Positions 53,612-63,084 of a stretch of 64,000 nucleotides of DNA are shown here, in pieces. The translations under genes and the position numbers were made by a program. The DNA is taken from positions 1,426,001-1,490,000 of the forward strand of contig NZ_CP151842.1 of assembly GCF_038452265.1 (NCBI RefSeq), in the 5' to 3' direction. Origin of the DNA: Vibrio diazotrophicus. GTDB lineage: Bacteria; Pseudomonadota; Gammaproteobacteria; Enterobacterales; Vibrionaceae. The notes below the pieces were generated by a model, which had not been told where the DNA came from, made no database searches, and saw only the letters and a list, made by a program, of their open reading frames with translations. Within the stretch, counting starts at the first letter, position 1; every line of letters starts with the position of its first letter.

Positions 53612-55766
53612 GTCGAGTAGACGACACCTGTTACCAAGTGTCGCCTCTCTAAGAACCCAGCGTGCAACTTTCACCGCACTAGGCTCAAGCCTTCACGAAG
53701 GCACCGATTGGCACCCAGCAACTTACAAAGCAGCGAGAGCAGGCTCATACCAAGAGTTACGGTATTGCCTCTTTGACTTTCTCTTTGCCAAGTATTCTTG
53801 GTATTGAGGGTCAAAAGGCGTTGCGGCACTCCTGATTTTCACATGTCTTTCTATTGGCACCTTAGCTATTTGAAACAGATTGAACTGGCAATCCATATTC
53901 ATGATCTTCTGCCAACCGTGAAATTGCCATTGACCTTGACGGTTGATGAAGTATTTAAGGGCGATCCAAGTTCTAGATTTAGTCGGATGACGCCTTTTAA
54001 CCCAGTGCCATAACGCATGGAATAGCTTGTGACCTACATATCCGAATATCTGTTTAGCAACACAGTGTCGATAGTAATTCGACCAGCCCCTGAGTTTCGG
54101 ATTTATCAATTTAATTAGATCGTTAACGGGGATGGTTGCGTGCTTCTTGATGAGTTCGCGCAAGTTACTCAAGAGCATCAGAGTGTTGGTTTTGCTCGGT
54201 TTAATGAGCAGTTTTCCTTTGTACTTCCTATGATTAAAGCCTAGAAAGTCAAAACCACGGCTGATGTGGGTAATGTGCGTTTTCTCTTCGGAGAGTGTTA
54301 AGCCTCTTTCCGCTAAGAACTCAGCAATCAACGGTTTGATATCGTTCTCCAGCACCTCCTTTGAGGCACAGGTGACGACGAAATCATCGGCGTATCCAAT
54401 AAAGTTGGCTCTCGCACCCTTTTTGAGGGCGGTAGATTTTATGCGCTGTTCTAGACCTGCAAGTGTCATCAACATCAGAGTGGGAGATATAATCCCACCC
54501 TGCGGTGTACCCTCGTCGGTATGGTAGAACAGCCCTTTATCTATAAAGCCAGATTTCAGCCATTGTTCCAGCATCCGTTTGTCTGCTGGTATGTTTTCGA
54601 TAAGCCATTGATGACCAATTTTATCGAAACAGGCTTTAATATCTCCCTCAAGCACCCATTGTGCGGATTTCCTTTGACTTAAACAGATAAAACACTGTGC
54701 AATTGCATCAGCAGTGCTTCGATTAGGTCGGAAGCCGTAGCTATTAGGATCGGCGATAGTTTCAGATATTGGTTCTAGTGCAAGAAGGTGGAGCGCTTGT
54801 TGCGCTCTGTCGATCATGCAGGGGATACCCAGTGGTCTGAGCTTGCCGTTTTTCTTGGGGATGTAGATACGCTTAAGCGGTTTGGCTTGATAAGCTTTTC
54901 TGCTCAATTGATTGACAGCTTTCATGCGGCGCGTATCTGTATTCCAGATAACGCCGTCAATTCCAGGCGTTTTACTGCCTTTATTTTGTGATACCCGCTT
55001 AACAGCAAGAAGCTTTGCTGAACGCGAGTGAGTCAGTATCCATTGCAATGCTTTCGCTTTGCCGTGTTTACCTTCTCGTGTTGCCTTTGCAATACGCATC
55101 TGGAGCTTTAATACATGGGATTCTACGACTTTCCAATTTATGGATTGCCATTGAGCACTGTCAGGAGTGGCACTAATCTCTTTTGAAATCATCATTTGCT
55201 TATCTCCTTGAATAAAGTTCTTCAAATTCTCTTGCAACGGAAGACCAGTCGGAAGTCAGCTCACTTTCGTGCCAGATAGGGATCTGTATCTGCATCGTTA
55301 CAATACAGCCTTCGCTTTTTCCGACATCCTCTACCTGCATCACTATCGGCCACAGAGGCTTTCCCAGAGGGAGCGATACAGGCTTACCGTGTTCCGTATG
55401 TCGCGCAATGTCAGTTTAGATGCCCGCTATGGTGCGGAGAGTTCAACGATCACGAAAGAGCATGGGGCAATCTCTTTCCGATTCTCACGCCTTTTGGCTA
55501 CAGCGTGTTAACCACTTCCGCTGTTTCATCACATAACGCACCTTGAGCGGATTCACTTATGTTCATCATGTTGACTACCTAGCACTCACCCGATTTGTGG
55601 TTATCAGGAGGATCGTCCTCTCACGATTTCAACCCCGATTGGCAAATGCCAATCTTCGTTACATTGTCAGAGCCGCTACTTTATTCAGGCTCCTAGGTTC
55701 ATCTGGTGATACAGATGGTTCACACATCAAGCGGTGAACAGCGCTTCATACGACTTCACGTCGCAC
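53612..55766 (-). mobile_element. Full-length group II intron
   Basis: On the minus strand the 5' end is GTGCGACGTGAAGTCGTATG (from 55766), the group II consensus GTGYG. Domain V (53686-53653, 34 nt, GAGCCTAGTG...CGCTGGGTTC with the AGTTGCACG core) and domain VI precede the 3' end CTACTCGAC at 53612. Length 2155 nt. The 530 bases before the maturase gene are the ribozyme domains I-IV. The 5' exon reads AATGGGGC; the same octamer followed by an unoccupied hairpin occurs at 60391-60410. Confidence 0.9.
53723..55237 (-). CDS. ltrA: Group II intron reverse transcriptase/maturase
   Basis: 504 residues; the likely start is ATG 55195 or 55192 (MMISKEISATPDSAQW). RT blocks are complete: GIPCMIDRAQQALHLLALEPI, GFRPNRSTADAI, VLEGDIKACFDKI, GTPQGGIISPTLM, and the catalytic FIGYADDFVVT. 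The maturase X domain (WSNYYRHC...) follows; no HNH endonuclease is evident at the end (...YRNSWYEPALAAL). It helps the intron fold and inserts it into new sites. Confidence 0.95.
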   Translation of the reverse strand: MQENLKNFIQGDKQMMISKEISATPDSAQWQSINWKVVESHVLKLQMRIAKATREGKHGKAKALQWILTHSRSAKLLAVKRVSQNKGSKTPGIDGVIWNTDTRRMKAVNQLSRKAYQAKPLKRIYIPKKNGKLRPLGIPCMIDRAQQALHLLALEPISETIADPNSYGFRPNRSTADAIAQCFICLSQRKSAQWVLEGDIKACFDKIGHQWLIENIPADKRMLEQWLKSGFIDKGLFYHTDEGTPQGGIISPTLMLMTLAGLEQRIKSTALKKGARANFIGYADDFVVTCASKEVLENDIKPLIAEFLAERGLTLSEEKTHITHISRGFDFLGFNHRKYKGKLLIKPSKTNTLMLLSNLRELIKKHATIPVNDLIKLINPKLRGWSNYYRHCVAKQIFGYVGHKLFHALWHWVKRRHPTKSRTWIALKYFINRQGQWQFHGWQKIMNMDCQFNLFQIAKVPIERHVKIRSAATPFDPQYQEYLAKRKSKRQYRNSWYEPALAAL

Positions 55767-55775
55767 GCCCCATTG

Positions 55776-57101
55776 TGTATATGGAATCCACGTATTTACA
55801 AAGTGATTTGGCAAATAAAGAGTTAAGATGCGTACGTATATTCGGTTTCTTGTGAAGGAGCGACCTTCTAACCTTTGATGTTTGCGCACCTACTGTCCTC
55901 ATCGAGTTTACAGCTTGTTAAGCATGACAGAATGGTCAGGTTTTCAGTAGGTTGGTCTTACCTTTTATGCATCATCATTTCGTAAAATTTGGTTTAATTA
56001 ATTGGTTAGCAATATTGGCTTATATTTAGTTTCGTAACGAAGTATTGCCCATGCTGTTCGGACTATTTTATTGGCGAGTGCAATACAGGCTTTCTTGTAC
56101 CCAATGCGTTTGATGATTTTAGCTAGCCAAGCGTCTTTTTGAGTTTTAGGTGTTTCTGGCAGTCGGCCAACGTAGGACATCGCCCCAAGATAAAGTAAAG
56201 AACGTAATTCTTTAACCCCTCCGCATTTATCAATTCCTATCATAAACACTTTTCCGCCCGAGCTATGTTGCTTAGGTGTCAGTCCAACGAATGCTGAAGC
56301 TTGTCTTCCATTTTTGAACTGCTTGCCATCGCCAAGAGTGGTGTAAAGCATCGCTGCTGTTGTCTCGCCAACCCCTTCGATTTCCATTAATCTTTGGCAT
56401 GGTTCAATCTGGCGAGTTAAGGCATTTTTCTCTTTTTCAAATTCAATTAATTTAGACTTGAGTAGTTTGTATTGTTCCCACAACATGGCAAGAACAGAAA
56501 CCACATTAGCTGGTATTGGAGTTTCACCATCTAACACGGATTGAATGGAGGCTTTTAATCCTTTTTCGCCTCTTGGGTTTGCTATCCCGTAGCCCAAGAT
56601 CGTTCCTCTGATATGCTGCCCAAGTGATACGACACTACGAGATAAAAAGCGTCGACTGCTTTCCAAAGAGTGCATAGCTTGTTGTTCTAATGTTTTAGGT
56701 CGGCTGTATTTTATACCAATTTGTATAGCTGCATTAGCAATGGCAAGAGCATCATTGTGGTCGGTTTTATGGCCTTCTAAGTAGCCTTTTACTTTCTTGG
56801 GATTAATAATTCTGACCTCATGACCACATTTCTCAGCTAACTGTCCCCAATAATGGCAGCCACAACAACCTTCCATCGCAACGATAGATGGTTTCGTTGT
56901 AGTAAGAAACTCTTTTGCTTTTTGTCGGCTTAAAGCTCGATTAAAAAGTAACTCGCCATGAACGCTGATATGGCAGATTTGAAGGACGTTTTTAGCTAAG
57001 TCGATAGCAATAACATTGTTGGTCAGCATGTTGGAACCCTCGGGTATTTATCTCATCCTGCTAAGTTTAGATTGGCAGGGGAAGAGTGGATTCCATACAT
57101 C
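55776..57101 (-). mobile_element. IS110-family element (IS1111 type)
   Basis: Subterminal 12-bp inverted repeats TATGGAATCCAC (55780-55791) and GTGGATTCCATA (57086-57097) enclose the transposase gene, as in the IS1111 group; exact outer edges are approximate. It sits about ten bases from the 5' splice site of the group II intron, cutting its 5' exon short. Confidence 0.85.
55998..57029 (-). CDS. IS110/IS1111-family transposase
   Basis: 343 residues. N-terminal RuvC-like DEDD domain: IAIDLAKN, VAMEGCCGCHYWG, KTDHNDALAIA. C-terminal transposase_20 helix-hairpin part: MEIEGVGETTAAML and SAFVGLTPKQHSSGGK. The frame is intact, so the element may be active; it uses a bridge-RNA-type mechanism as in the IS110 family, with the non-coding ends as the RNA source. 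Confidence 0.93.
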   Translation of the reverse strand: MLTNNVIAIDLAKNVLQICHISVHGELLFNRALSRQKAKEFLTTTKPSIVAMEGCCGCHYWGQLAEKCGHEVRIINPKKVKGYLEGHKTDHNDALAIANAAIQIGIKYSRPKTLEQQAMHSLESSRRFLSRSVVSLGQHIRGTILGYGIANPRGEKGLKASIQSVLDGETPIPANVVSVLAMLWEQYKLLKSKLIEFEKEKNALTRQIEPCQRLMEIEGVGETTAAMLYTTLGDGKQFKNGRQASAFVGLTPKQHSSGGKVFMIGIDKCGGVKELRSLLYLGAMSYVGRLPETPKTQKDAWLAKIIKRIGYKKACIALANKIVRTAWAILRYETKYKPILLTN

Positions 57102-57351
57102 AAGTTATGAATGCAAGCTTATACATCGATGATTTGGTCACTTTGATATACAAATAGTAATGAATGGCAAAAGGAAAGACCTGCCCCCGTTAGCGTAGGA
57201 TGTGAATTTGTGCGCGTTTTGTGGTAAGCCTTACATACCACCTTTATTTTTCTTCAGTAATCTGAAACGGGTCTCTAGTTTAGTTAGTTGTAGTAGCCGA
57301 GATGGTAGCTAGTCTGTATTATTATTAAAAACCGTACATAACAAGGTCTTA

Positions 57352-59496
57352 ATGGCGATGGAAACAGTAATTACTTCGAAGCACTTTGAAAGTGTACCAC
57401 TGGCAAAGTTAGTAGTTGATCACCTGAAAGCTAATAGCGAAGCTTTGGGTTTAGATCAGGCTATTGTTTACTTTGGATTTCCGAAGTTTTATGGATACGA
57501 ATCTGATGTGATGAAAACATCTGACTTAGTAATACTAAGTCAACAACATGGTGTGTTAGCACTGCGCTTCAGTGAGTTTGACGGTACTGTTTCCTCGGAA
57601 AAAATAGATGAAGAGTGGGATGAATACAGAAGTCTAATATTTTCAAATCTATACGAAAGTAAACTTCTTCGTACTAAGAAAAAGAGAACACAAGAACTCA
57701 GTATTGGCTTCGACGCCTTTTTTTATACAGAGTCAATAGCAGGCTTAGACTGTGATGAAGACCTTTTTATTACTTCTATTACAGAGCTTACTGATACTCT
57801 AGTCATTATGAGAGAGGAGCTTGGTACACCTATCTCGGAAGATAAGTTCAATGAGTGCCGAGCTATATTGGAGGGCACTAAAGCACTGTCTTCGGATCAA
57901 CAAAGGAATGTTGATGACGGTGACAAAACCACTAAAGCGTTTACTTTGATGAAGCTTGAAGAAGAGATTAAAACCTTCGATATTCGTCAAAGAAATAGTG
58001 CGGTCACTATTATTGATGGTCCTCAACGGATTCGTGGGCTAGCTGGTTCAGGGAAAACGGTTGTGTTGGCGATGAAAGCTGCTCATATCCATATGGAATA
58101 CCCTGAGAAGAAAATTCTTTTTACGTTTTTCACCAAGAGCCTATATGTACATGTAAAAAACCTAATTACACGTTTTTATAGGCATTATAAAAAGGTTGAT
58201 CCCAATTGGGACAACTTACAAATTAAGCATGCTTGGGGTGGTAGTGGTATAGATGGAGTTTACTACTCAGCATGTAATGATAACGGCATTCCAATAGTGA
58301 GTTTTCCTCAGGCTAAAGCGCAGTTACCGAGCAACCCTTTTGAGTATGTTTGTTCAGATGCTATAGCTAGCAATAAGCTTAGAGCTGTGTATGACTATGT
58401 ACTAATGGATGAGGCTCAGGATATGACGCTGTCATTTTTCCGCCTTGTCTACCAAATCACTAAAGGGGATCGAGATACAAAAAATATTATCTGGGGATAC
58501 GATGAGTTACAAAATATCTTTAAGGTAAAAACTAGATCACCTAAAGAGCTATTTGGTCAGGACAGAGATGGTGAAGATTACATTGATCTTCAAAGAGCTG
58601 GGCGTCATTTACCTGAATATTTAGACAACGATATTGTTCTTACTAAGTGTTACCGCAATCCTCGAGAGGTTCTTATCGCCGCTCACGCATTGGGTTTCGG
58701 TTTGTATCGAAAAGATGGATGTCCCGTTCAGAACTTAGAAGATAAGGCTCACTGGGAGGATGTCGGTTATGATGTTATTAAAGGAGACTTCGAGATTGGT
58801 AGTGAGATAATTCTAGAGCGCCCAAGTAAAAATAGTCCGCTGTCGATATCAGCTTATGAGCCACTAGACGAACTTATTAAATACCAATCTTTTCAGAACC
58901 TTAATCAAGAGTCAGACTGGGTTGTCGATAATATTCGCTCTTTACTATCCGATGGATTGAAGGCGGAAGATATAATGATCATCGCATTGGATGACCGCAA
59001 TGCTCGTAGTTATTTTAAAGCAATTCAAAGTCGATTGTTCACACACGGCATTTCGTCGAATAATGTATTACTAAATCCTTATAGTTCGAAGTCATTTATC
59101 GAAAAAGGGCAAGTGACGATGTCGACAATTCATCGTGCTAAGGGAAATGAAGCCCCTGCTGTACTTGTTATAGGCATTGATTCTCTGTACTGGACCGAAG
59201 GTAGTCATTACTCGAGAAATAGAATCTTTACAGCCTTTACTAGAGCAAAAGCTTGGCTAAGAGTCAGCGGCATCGGTTCTAGAGCTGAATTGTTTTTTGA
59301 TGAACTACGGATGTCACTCACGAAGGCGCCTCATTTAGAGTTTGTGCAGCCAGACCCTAAACACATCGAGACGCTTCAACGAGACTTATCTGAAAAAAGC
59401 CAAAAATTAAAAGAACTCCAACGAAACTATCGTGAACAGCTTGAACTTTTAGGCGTCAGTGAAGAAGAAAAAGTAGACTTCCTAAAGGGGATCTAA
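57352..59496 (+). CDS. UvrD/Rep-like SF1 helicase of a two-gene defence-type pair
   Basis: 714 residues. An N-terminal part (about 1-160) may be a nuclease-like domain (VILSQQHGVLALRF resembles a PD-(D/E)xK/NERD core, unproven). Walker A RIRGLAGSGKTVVLAMKAA (about 225-243), Walker B VLMDEAQDM (about 350), motif VI-like STIHRAKGNEAPAVLV and FTAFTRAKAWLRVSG (about 585-640). A C-terminal coiled coil follows (LQRDLSEKSQKLKELQRNYREQL). The next gene starts on the base after its stop. The SF1 helicase + DUF2290 combination was reported as an anti-phage system (Rst_HelicaseDUF2290). Confidence 0.8.
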   Translation: MAMETVITSKHFESVPLAKLVVDHLKANSEALGLDQAIVYFGFPKFYGYESDVMKTSDLVILSQQHGVLALRFSEFDGTVSSEKIDEEWDEYRSLIFSNLYESKLLRTKKKRTQELSIGFDAFFYTESIAGLDCDEDLFITSITELTDTLVIMREELGTPISEDKFNECRAILEGTKALSSDQQRNVDDGDKTTKAFTLMKLEEEIKTFDIRQRNSAVTIIDGPQRIRGLAGSGKTVVLAMKAAHIHMEYPEKKILFTFFTKSLYVHVKNLITRFYRHYKKVDPNWDNLQIKHAWGGSGIDGVYYSACNDNGIPIVSFPQAKAQLPSNPFEYVCSDAIASNKLRAVYDYVLMDEAQDMTLSFFRLVYQITKGDRDTKNIIWGYDELQNIFKVKTRSPKELFGQDRDGEDYIDLQRAGRHLPEYLDNDIVLTKCYRNPREVLIAAHALGFGLYRKDGCPVQNLEDKAHWEDVGYDVIKGDFEIGSEIILERPSKNSPLSISAYEPLDELIKYQSFQNLNQESDWVVDNIRSLLSDGLKAEDIMIIALDDRNARSYFKAIQSRLFTHGISSNNVLLNPYSSKSFIEKGQVTMSTIHRAKGNEAPAVLVIGIDSLYWTEGSHYSRNRIFTAFTRAKAWLRVSGIGSRAELFFDELRMSLTKAPHLEFVQPDPKHIETLQRDLSEKSQKLKELQRNYREQLELLGVSEEEKVDFLKGI

Positions 59497-60234
59497 ATGA
59501 AGCAGAAAAACTTCGATAGTGGGATTGTTCGTGCCATGGCTATATGCACTAAGCTAGGTTTAGAGCCTAAAATGGTCTCTCCCGTAAGTCTAAAGGTTTG
59601 CAATGGCTTCAATAAGGTAGCCTTAATGAGTCGTTCGACACACGAAGAGATTTATTTCGCAGGACTAAACGAAGGATATTATAACTTTATTCTAAGTGAT
59701 TTTTCGTACTTTCAGTTTTCGTTTCGAGAGCTAAAGCCTGACCCGAAGAAGCCTAAGCTATCCTATCCATATGAACTTCGAATGGCTTTTTATCCAAACC
59801 CTATGAACTCTAATACATATTCTGATGAGCCAGACTCTCCGACGGACTTGCTACAAACCTACCATCAATATTATCTAGAGGATGAATGGTCATTCGAAGA
59901 ATATACTCAAGCCCTTTGTGAGCTGAGAGCGAATATTACAACTCCTATATTACGCTACGACCTTAGTGAGCATCAGCATAAAAGGGTCAACCATCCTATT
60001 GCTCATATCCATTTAGGCGTTAATAACAGCTCTAGAATTGCAACCAATAAAGTGTTTACTCCAGAACTATTTACTACGTTCGTGTTGAGTAATTTTTATC
60101 GAACAAATTGGGAGTTATTGAGTGGTAGCGATTTTAAACTTGATCAAGAGTACAAAAGAGCAAAAACGGACTGCGCAACTATTAAGTCAGATTTCTATTG
60201 TGATGTGCAGCGCGGAGCTTTAAATATTATTTGA
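59497..60234 (+). CDS. DUF2290-like partner of the SF1 helicase
   Basis: 245 residues, starting directly after the helicase stop. The core YYNFILSDFSYFQFSF, ELRMAFYPNP and HPIAHIHLGVNNSSRIATNKVFTPELFTTFVLSNFYRTNW follows the pattern of DUF2290 proteins as I recall it (a histidine-rich HIHL motif, then TP..F..F...NFY). It has no membrane or signal segment. Presumably forms the effector or substrate-recognition part of the pair. The family call should be confirmed by profile search. Confidence 0.6.
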   Translation: MKQKNFDSGIVRAMAICTKLGLEPKMVSPVSLKVCNGFNKVALMSRSTHEEIYFAGLNEGYYNFILSDFSYFQFSFRELKPDPKKPKLSYPYELRMAFYPNPMNSNTYSDEPDSPTDLLQTYHQYYLEDEWSFEEYTQALCELRANITTPILRYDLSEHQHKRVNHPIAHIHLGVNNSSRIATNKVFTPELFTTFVLSNFYRTNWELLSGSDFKLDQEYKRAKTDCATIKSDFYCDVQRGALNII

Positions 60235-60371
60235 GGGGGGGGCACTCATGTCACGATATCTTATTGAAGGTGTATAATATCGATCTTGCTTTGGGGTAGG
60301 TTTTGCCATATTTAAGTTAATCCATCTTCTGCTAATTTAGCAAAGGTACTGGCACATTTCTGTCCATCTTC

Positions 60372-60394
60372 GAGCTAGCTGATTTGGCTAGCTC
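60372..60394. repeat. Hairpin repeat, second copy (unoccupied intron site)
   Basis: GAGCTAGC and GCTAGCTC around TGATTTG, preceded by TGTCCATCTTC and followed by AGATCTGCCCCATTCC. A related hairpin with the same left flank (TTGTCCATCTTCGAGC) lies at 53567-53606 beside the intron. The GGGGC/A junction on the minus strand is the empty version of the intron target. Confidence 0.7.
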
Positions 60395-60479
60395 AGATCT
60401 GCCCCATTCCTTTTTGCGGTGCTCTTTGCTCTCATTTTATTTAGTAGTTTGATCAAATTAAAGTAATGTTACGAAGTGG

Positions 60480-61397
60480 CTACTGAATCGGTGGTAAATC
60501 TCGCGATTGGAAGCTTAATTCTTTTAGTAACCAAGATTTAAACGCATTAATTCTTAGAATTCGTGAAGAAGAAGGGTCACTAATTACAGAATAGCGAATT
60601 CCGGGATTTAGCCCTATATTGAATGGCTTGACTAATAGACCTCGTTCAACAAAGTCTGCCGAAATACTTTCAGTTGCTAGACATGCTCCATGTCCAGCAA
60701 CTACAGCGTTGATTGCCATATCAAAGGTACTGACTTCCATCCATTGAATACCTTCTCTTTTCGCACTTACGTTTGCATAAACAAACCATTGCTCCCAACT
60801 GAAAGATGCAGAGTGGAAATCAATCAACCAGCAGTTGAGGAGTTGCTCAGGACTATCGAACTTCATAGATTCTGCTAGCTGTGGAGAGCAATAAGGATAA
60901 ATGTTTTCTTCAAATAGTGTCTCTTGATCTAAATCTAGATGCTTTACATTTTCATCTCCTTGCCAGATCAATACATCAGTTTCAGTGTGTCGAATATCGA
61001 TTTCCTTAACCGTTTGTACGCGAATCGGTACGTGTGGGAATTCCATCGTGAATTTCCACAACCTAGGCATTAACCAACGCGTGGAGAATGAACGAGGAGC
61101 ACTGACGTTCAGTACTCCTTCGAGTGGTTCATTTTGAATTCGATTTAGTCCAGTGATGATGTTTTTAAAACCGTCATTGACATGACTTTGGAGTATTTTT
61201 CCCTTATCTGTCAGATGCATTTCACGTCCGCGACGGATGAATAATTTACATCCCAAACGGTCTTCAAGTTGCCGTAGTTTTTGGCTTATAGCTGCTTGTG
61301 TGACATACAATTCTTCGGCAGCTTTACTATAGCTTTTATGTCGAGAAGCAGATTCGAAAAAACGAAGTGCCGAAAGATAACGTAGTCGATTGTCCAT
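60480..61397 (-). CDS. LysR-family regulator (GcvA-like)
   Basis: 305 residues: winged HTH (LRFFESASRHKSYSKAAEELYVTQAAISQKLRQLE covers about 10-44) and a periplasmic-binding effector domain with GVLNVSAPRSFSTRWLMPRL at its start, like GcvA. It is divergent from a DUF1127-like small gene 142 bases away, which is the usual partner arrangement for this kind of LysR and its probable target. Confidence 0.88.
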   Translation of the reverse strand: MDNRLRYLSALRFFESASRHKSYSKAAEELYVTQAAISQKLRQLEDRLGCKLFIRRGREMHLTDKGKILQSHVNDGFKNIITGLNRIQNEPLEGVLNVSAPRSFSTRWLMPRLWKFTMEFPHVPIRVQTVKEIDIRHTETDVLIWQGDENVKHLDLDQETLFEENIYPYCSPQLAESMKFDSPEQLLNCWLIDFHSASFSWEQWFVYANVSAKREGIQWMEVSTFDMAINAVVAGHGACLATESISADFVERGLLVKPFNIGLNPGIRYSVISDPSSSRILRINAFKSWLLKELSFQSRDLPPIQ

Positions 61398-61539
61398 AAG
61401 CTGTAATTATAGTTCCTGTAATTAATCGTTGTTCGTAACGGAAGTTGTTTCCCTTGATAATAACTGCATCTAATCAGTAATCAAGAATAAGACGATGCTG
61501 TTAACTATTCTTAATAAGAAAAACTATATTTTTAAAGCT

Positions 61540-61674
61540 ATGAAATTAAAGCTATTTATTATGATTTTTGATAAGAGATGCAATAAGGTTACTGCTATGA
61601 ACACTCATCTTAGAAAAGATGTTGGCCTATGTCCTGAAGAGAGGGATAATCGGCATTATTCAAGGTTTTTATAA
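61540..61674 (+). CDS. DUF1127-like small protein
   Basis: 44 residues from ATG 61540: MKLKLFIMIFDKRCNK, then LRKDVGLCPEERDNR. The LRKDVGL segment (R/K-D-I/V-GL) is the conserved end of the DUF1127 (YjiS-like) family. No strong ribosome site. These short arginine-rich proteins modulate metabolism or RNA in other bacteria. It is divergent from the LysR gene. Confidence 0.45.
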   Translation: MKLKLFIMIFDKRCNKVTAMNTHLRKDVGLCPEERDNRHYSRFL

Positions 61675-61818
61675 TATGAACTAATTGGTAGTTTAGTGAC
61701 GGTTCAGATGGCATCGTTAGTCTAATCGTTGACTACGGGCTTGTACTAACCAATACAATTGATAAGTGGAGATATGCTAAATATGGAAGTTATTATTGAT
61801 GACTGAATAGCCACCGAG

Positions 61819-62643
61819 TCAGTAGACACTAGTTAGTCTTCTCTCATATTGCTTCTCATACTCTACAGGCGACAATTGATTATTGGAACCGTGCCTGCGT
61901 TTTACGTTGTAGAACATCTCAATATATTCAAAGATATCCATGCGAGCATCTTCCCGTGTAGAGTAAATTTTTCGTTTAACTCGCTCTCTTTTTAGTAGCT
62001 GGAAAAAACTTTCTGCCACAGCATTATCGTGACAATTACCTCGACAGCTCATACTGGCTTCCAGTCCATGTTGCTTTAAGAACTTGTTCCAGTCATGGCT
62101 CGTATACCGACTGCCTTGATCTGAATGTACGAGCACCTTTTGGCTTGGAGAACGGCGCCATATAGCCATTAAAAGCGCATCCAAAACCAACTCTTTAGTT
62201 ATTCGACTTTTCATCGACCAACCAATCACTCTTCTAGAAAAAAGGTCAACAACAACGGCAAGATACAACCAACCTTCATGTGTTTTTATATAAGTAATAT
62301 CGGTCACCCACGATTGGTTTGGAGCCGTTGGATTGAACTCTCTGGCTAATTTGTTAGCCGAAATGATATGCTCAGTACCCGCTTTAGCTCTGGGTTTACG
62401 ATACCCGCGTTGTGACTGTAAGCCTTCTCGTTTCATCAAGCGATGTACTTGGTTGATTCCACAGAATTCCCCTTCATCTCGTAGGTCACTGTATATCTTC
62501 CGATAGCCATAAACCCCACCTGATTCCAGCCAAAACTGTTTAATAAGTCCGAGAAGATACTTACGCCGTTTCTCTTGTTTGCTGTCAGGGTGTTTTAGCC
62601 AGGCATAAAAACCACTTGGATGAACCCCAAGGATTTTACACAT
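61819..62643 (-). CDS. IS3-family transposase OrfB (element C)
   Basis: 274 residues as an isolated frame: HTH_21 (CKILGVHPSGFYAWLKHPD, GVYGYRKIYSDLRDEG) and DDE core (VTDITYI, VHSDQGSRYTS, NAVAESFFQLLKRERV). Likely translated as an OrfAB fusion by -1 frameshifting. Confidence 0.92.
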   Translation of the reverse strand: MCKILGVHPSGFYAWLKHPDSKQEKRRKYLLGLIKQFWLESGGVYGYRKIYSDLRDEGEFCGINQVHRLMKREGLQSQRGYRKPRAKAGTEHIISANKLAREFNPTAPNQSWVTDITYIKTHEGWLYLAVVVDLFSRRVIGWSMKSRITKELVLDALLMAIWRRSPSQKVLVHSDQGSRYTSHDWNKFLKQHGLEASMSCRGNCHDNAVAESFFQLLKRERVKRKIYSTREDARMDIFEYIEMFYNVKRRHGSNNQLSPVEYEKQYERRLTSVY

Positions 62644-62690
62644 CCGTCGAACAGGCCAAACTGACTGGTTGGCTTTGATAAAGGCGTACC

Positions 62691-62990
62691 TCAGTCGGAC
62701 TGGCTTGCGAAGTACACCGCGGCTTTTCTTAATATATCCCGCTCTTCGGTAACTCTTTGCAGTTCTTTCCGAAGCCTACGAATTTCGGCACTTTCATCAG
62801 ATTGAGCTTGGTGTTGGGAGGAGTCGGGACCGTAGCGCTTTACCCAAGCATAAAGACTATGGGTAGTCGTCCCTAAGCGGTTGGCAACATCAGCCACACT
62901 ATGACCTTTTTCCGTGACCTGTTTTACCGCTTCAATTTTAAATTCTTCTGGATATCTTTTGCTGCTCATAAGCACCTCTCTGTTAGTCAT
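62691..62990 (-). CDS. IS3-family transposase OrfA (element C)
   Basis: 99 residues (or 94 from the inner MSSKRYPEEF start, which fits the family). HTH_Tnp_1: FKIEAVKQVTEKGHSVADVANRLG, then a leucine zipper (EIRRLRKELQRVTEERDILRKA). Confidence 0.9.
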   Translation of the reverse strand: MTNREVLMSSKRYPEEFKIEAVKQVTEKGHSVADVANRLGTTTHSLYAWVKRYGPDSSQHQAQSDESAEIRRLRKELQRVTEERDILRKAAVYFASQSD

Positions 62991-63084
62991 TTTGTCTAAC
63001 TAAAAGGTGTCTATCAAGTCGGTGGCTATTCATATAATTATGGCTGTTATAGGCCTCAAGAATTCTAGTGAGCTAGATATGCAT

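Larger units (their letters stand above)
61804..63032 (-). mobile_element. IS3-family element C
   Basis: Ends TGAATAGCCACCGAGTCAG (from 61804) and the complement of ...CTTGATAGACACC/GGTGGCTATTCA (to 63032) form an imperfect inverted repeat of over 22 bases with TG...CA termini. orfA and orfB are on the minus strand. No matching 3- to 4-bp target duplication; it has removed the end of the EamA copy 2 gene. Confidence 0.88.
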
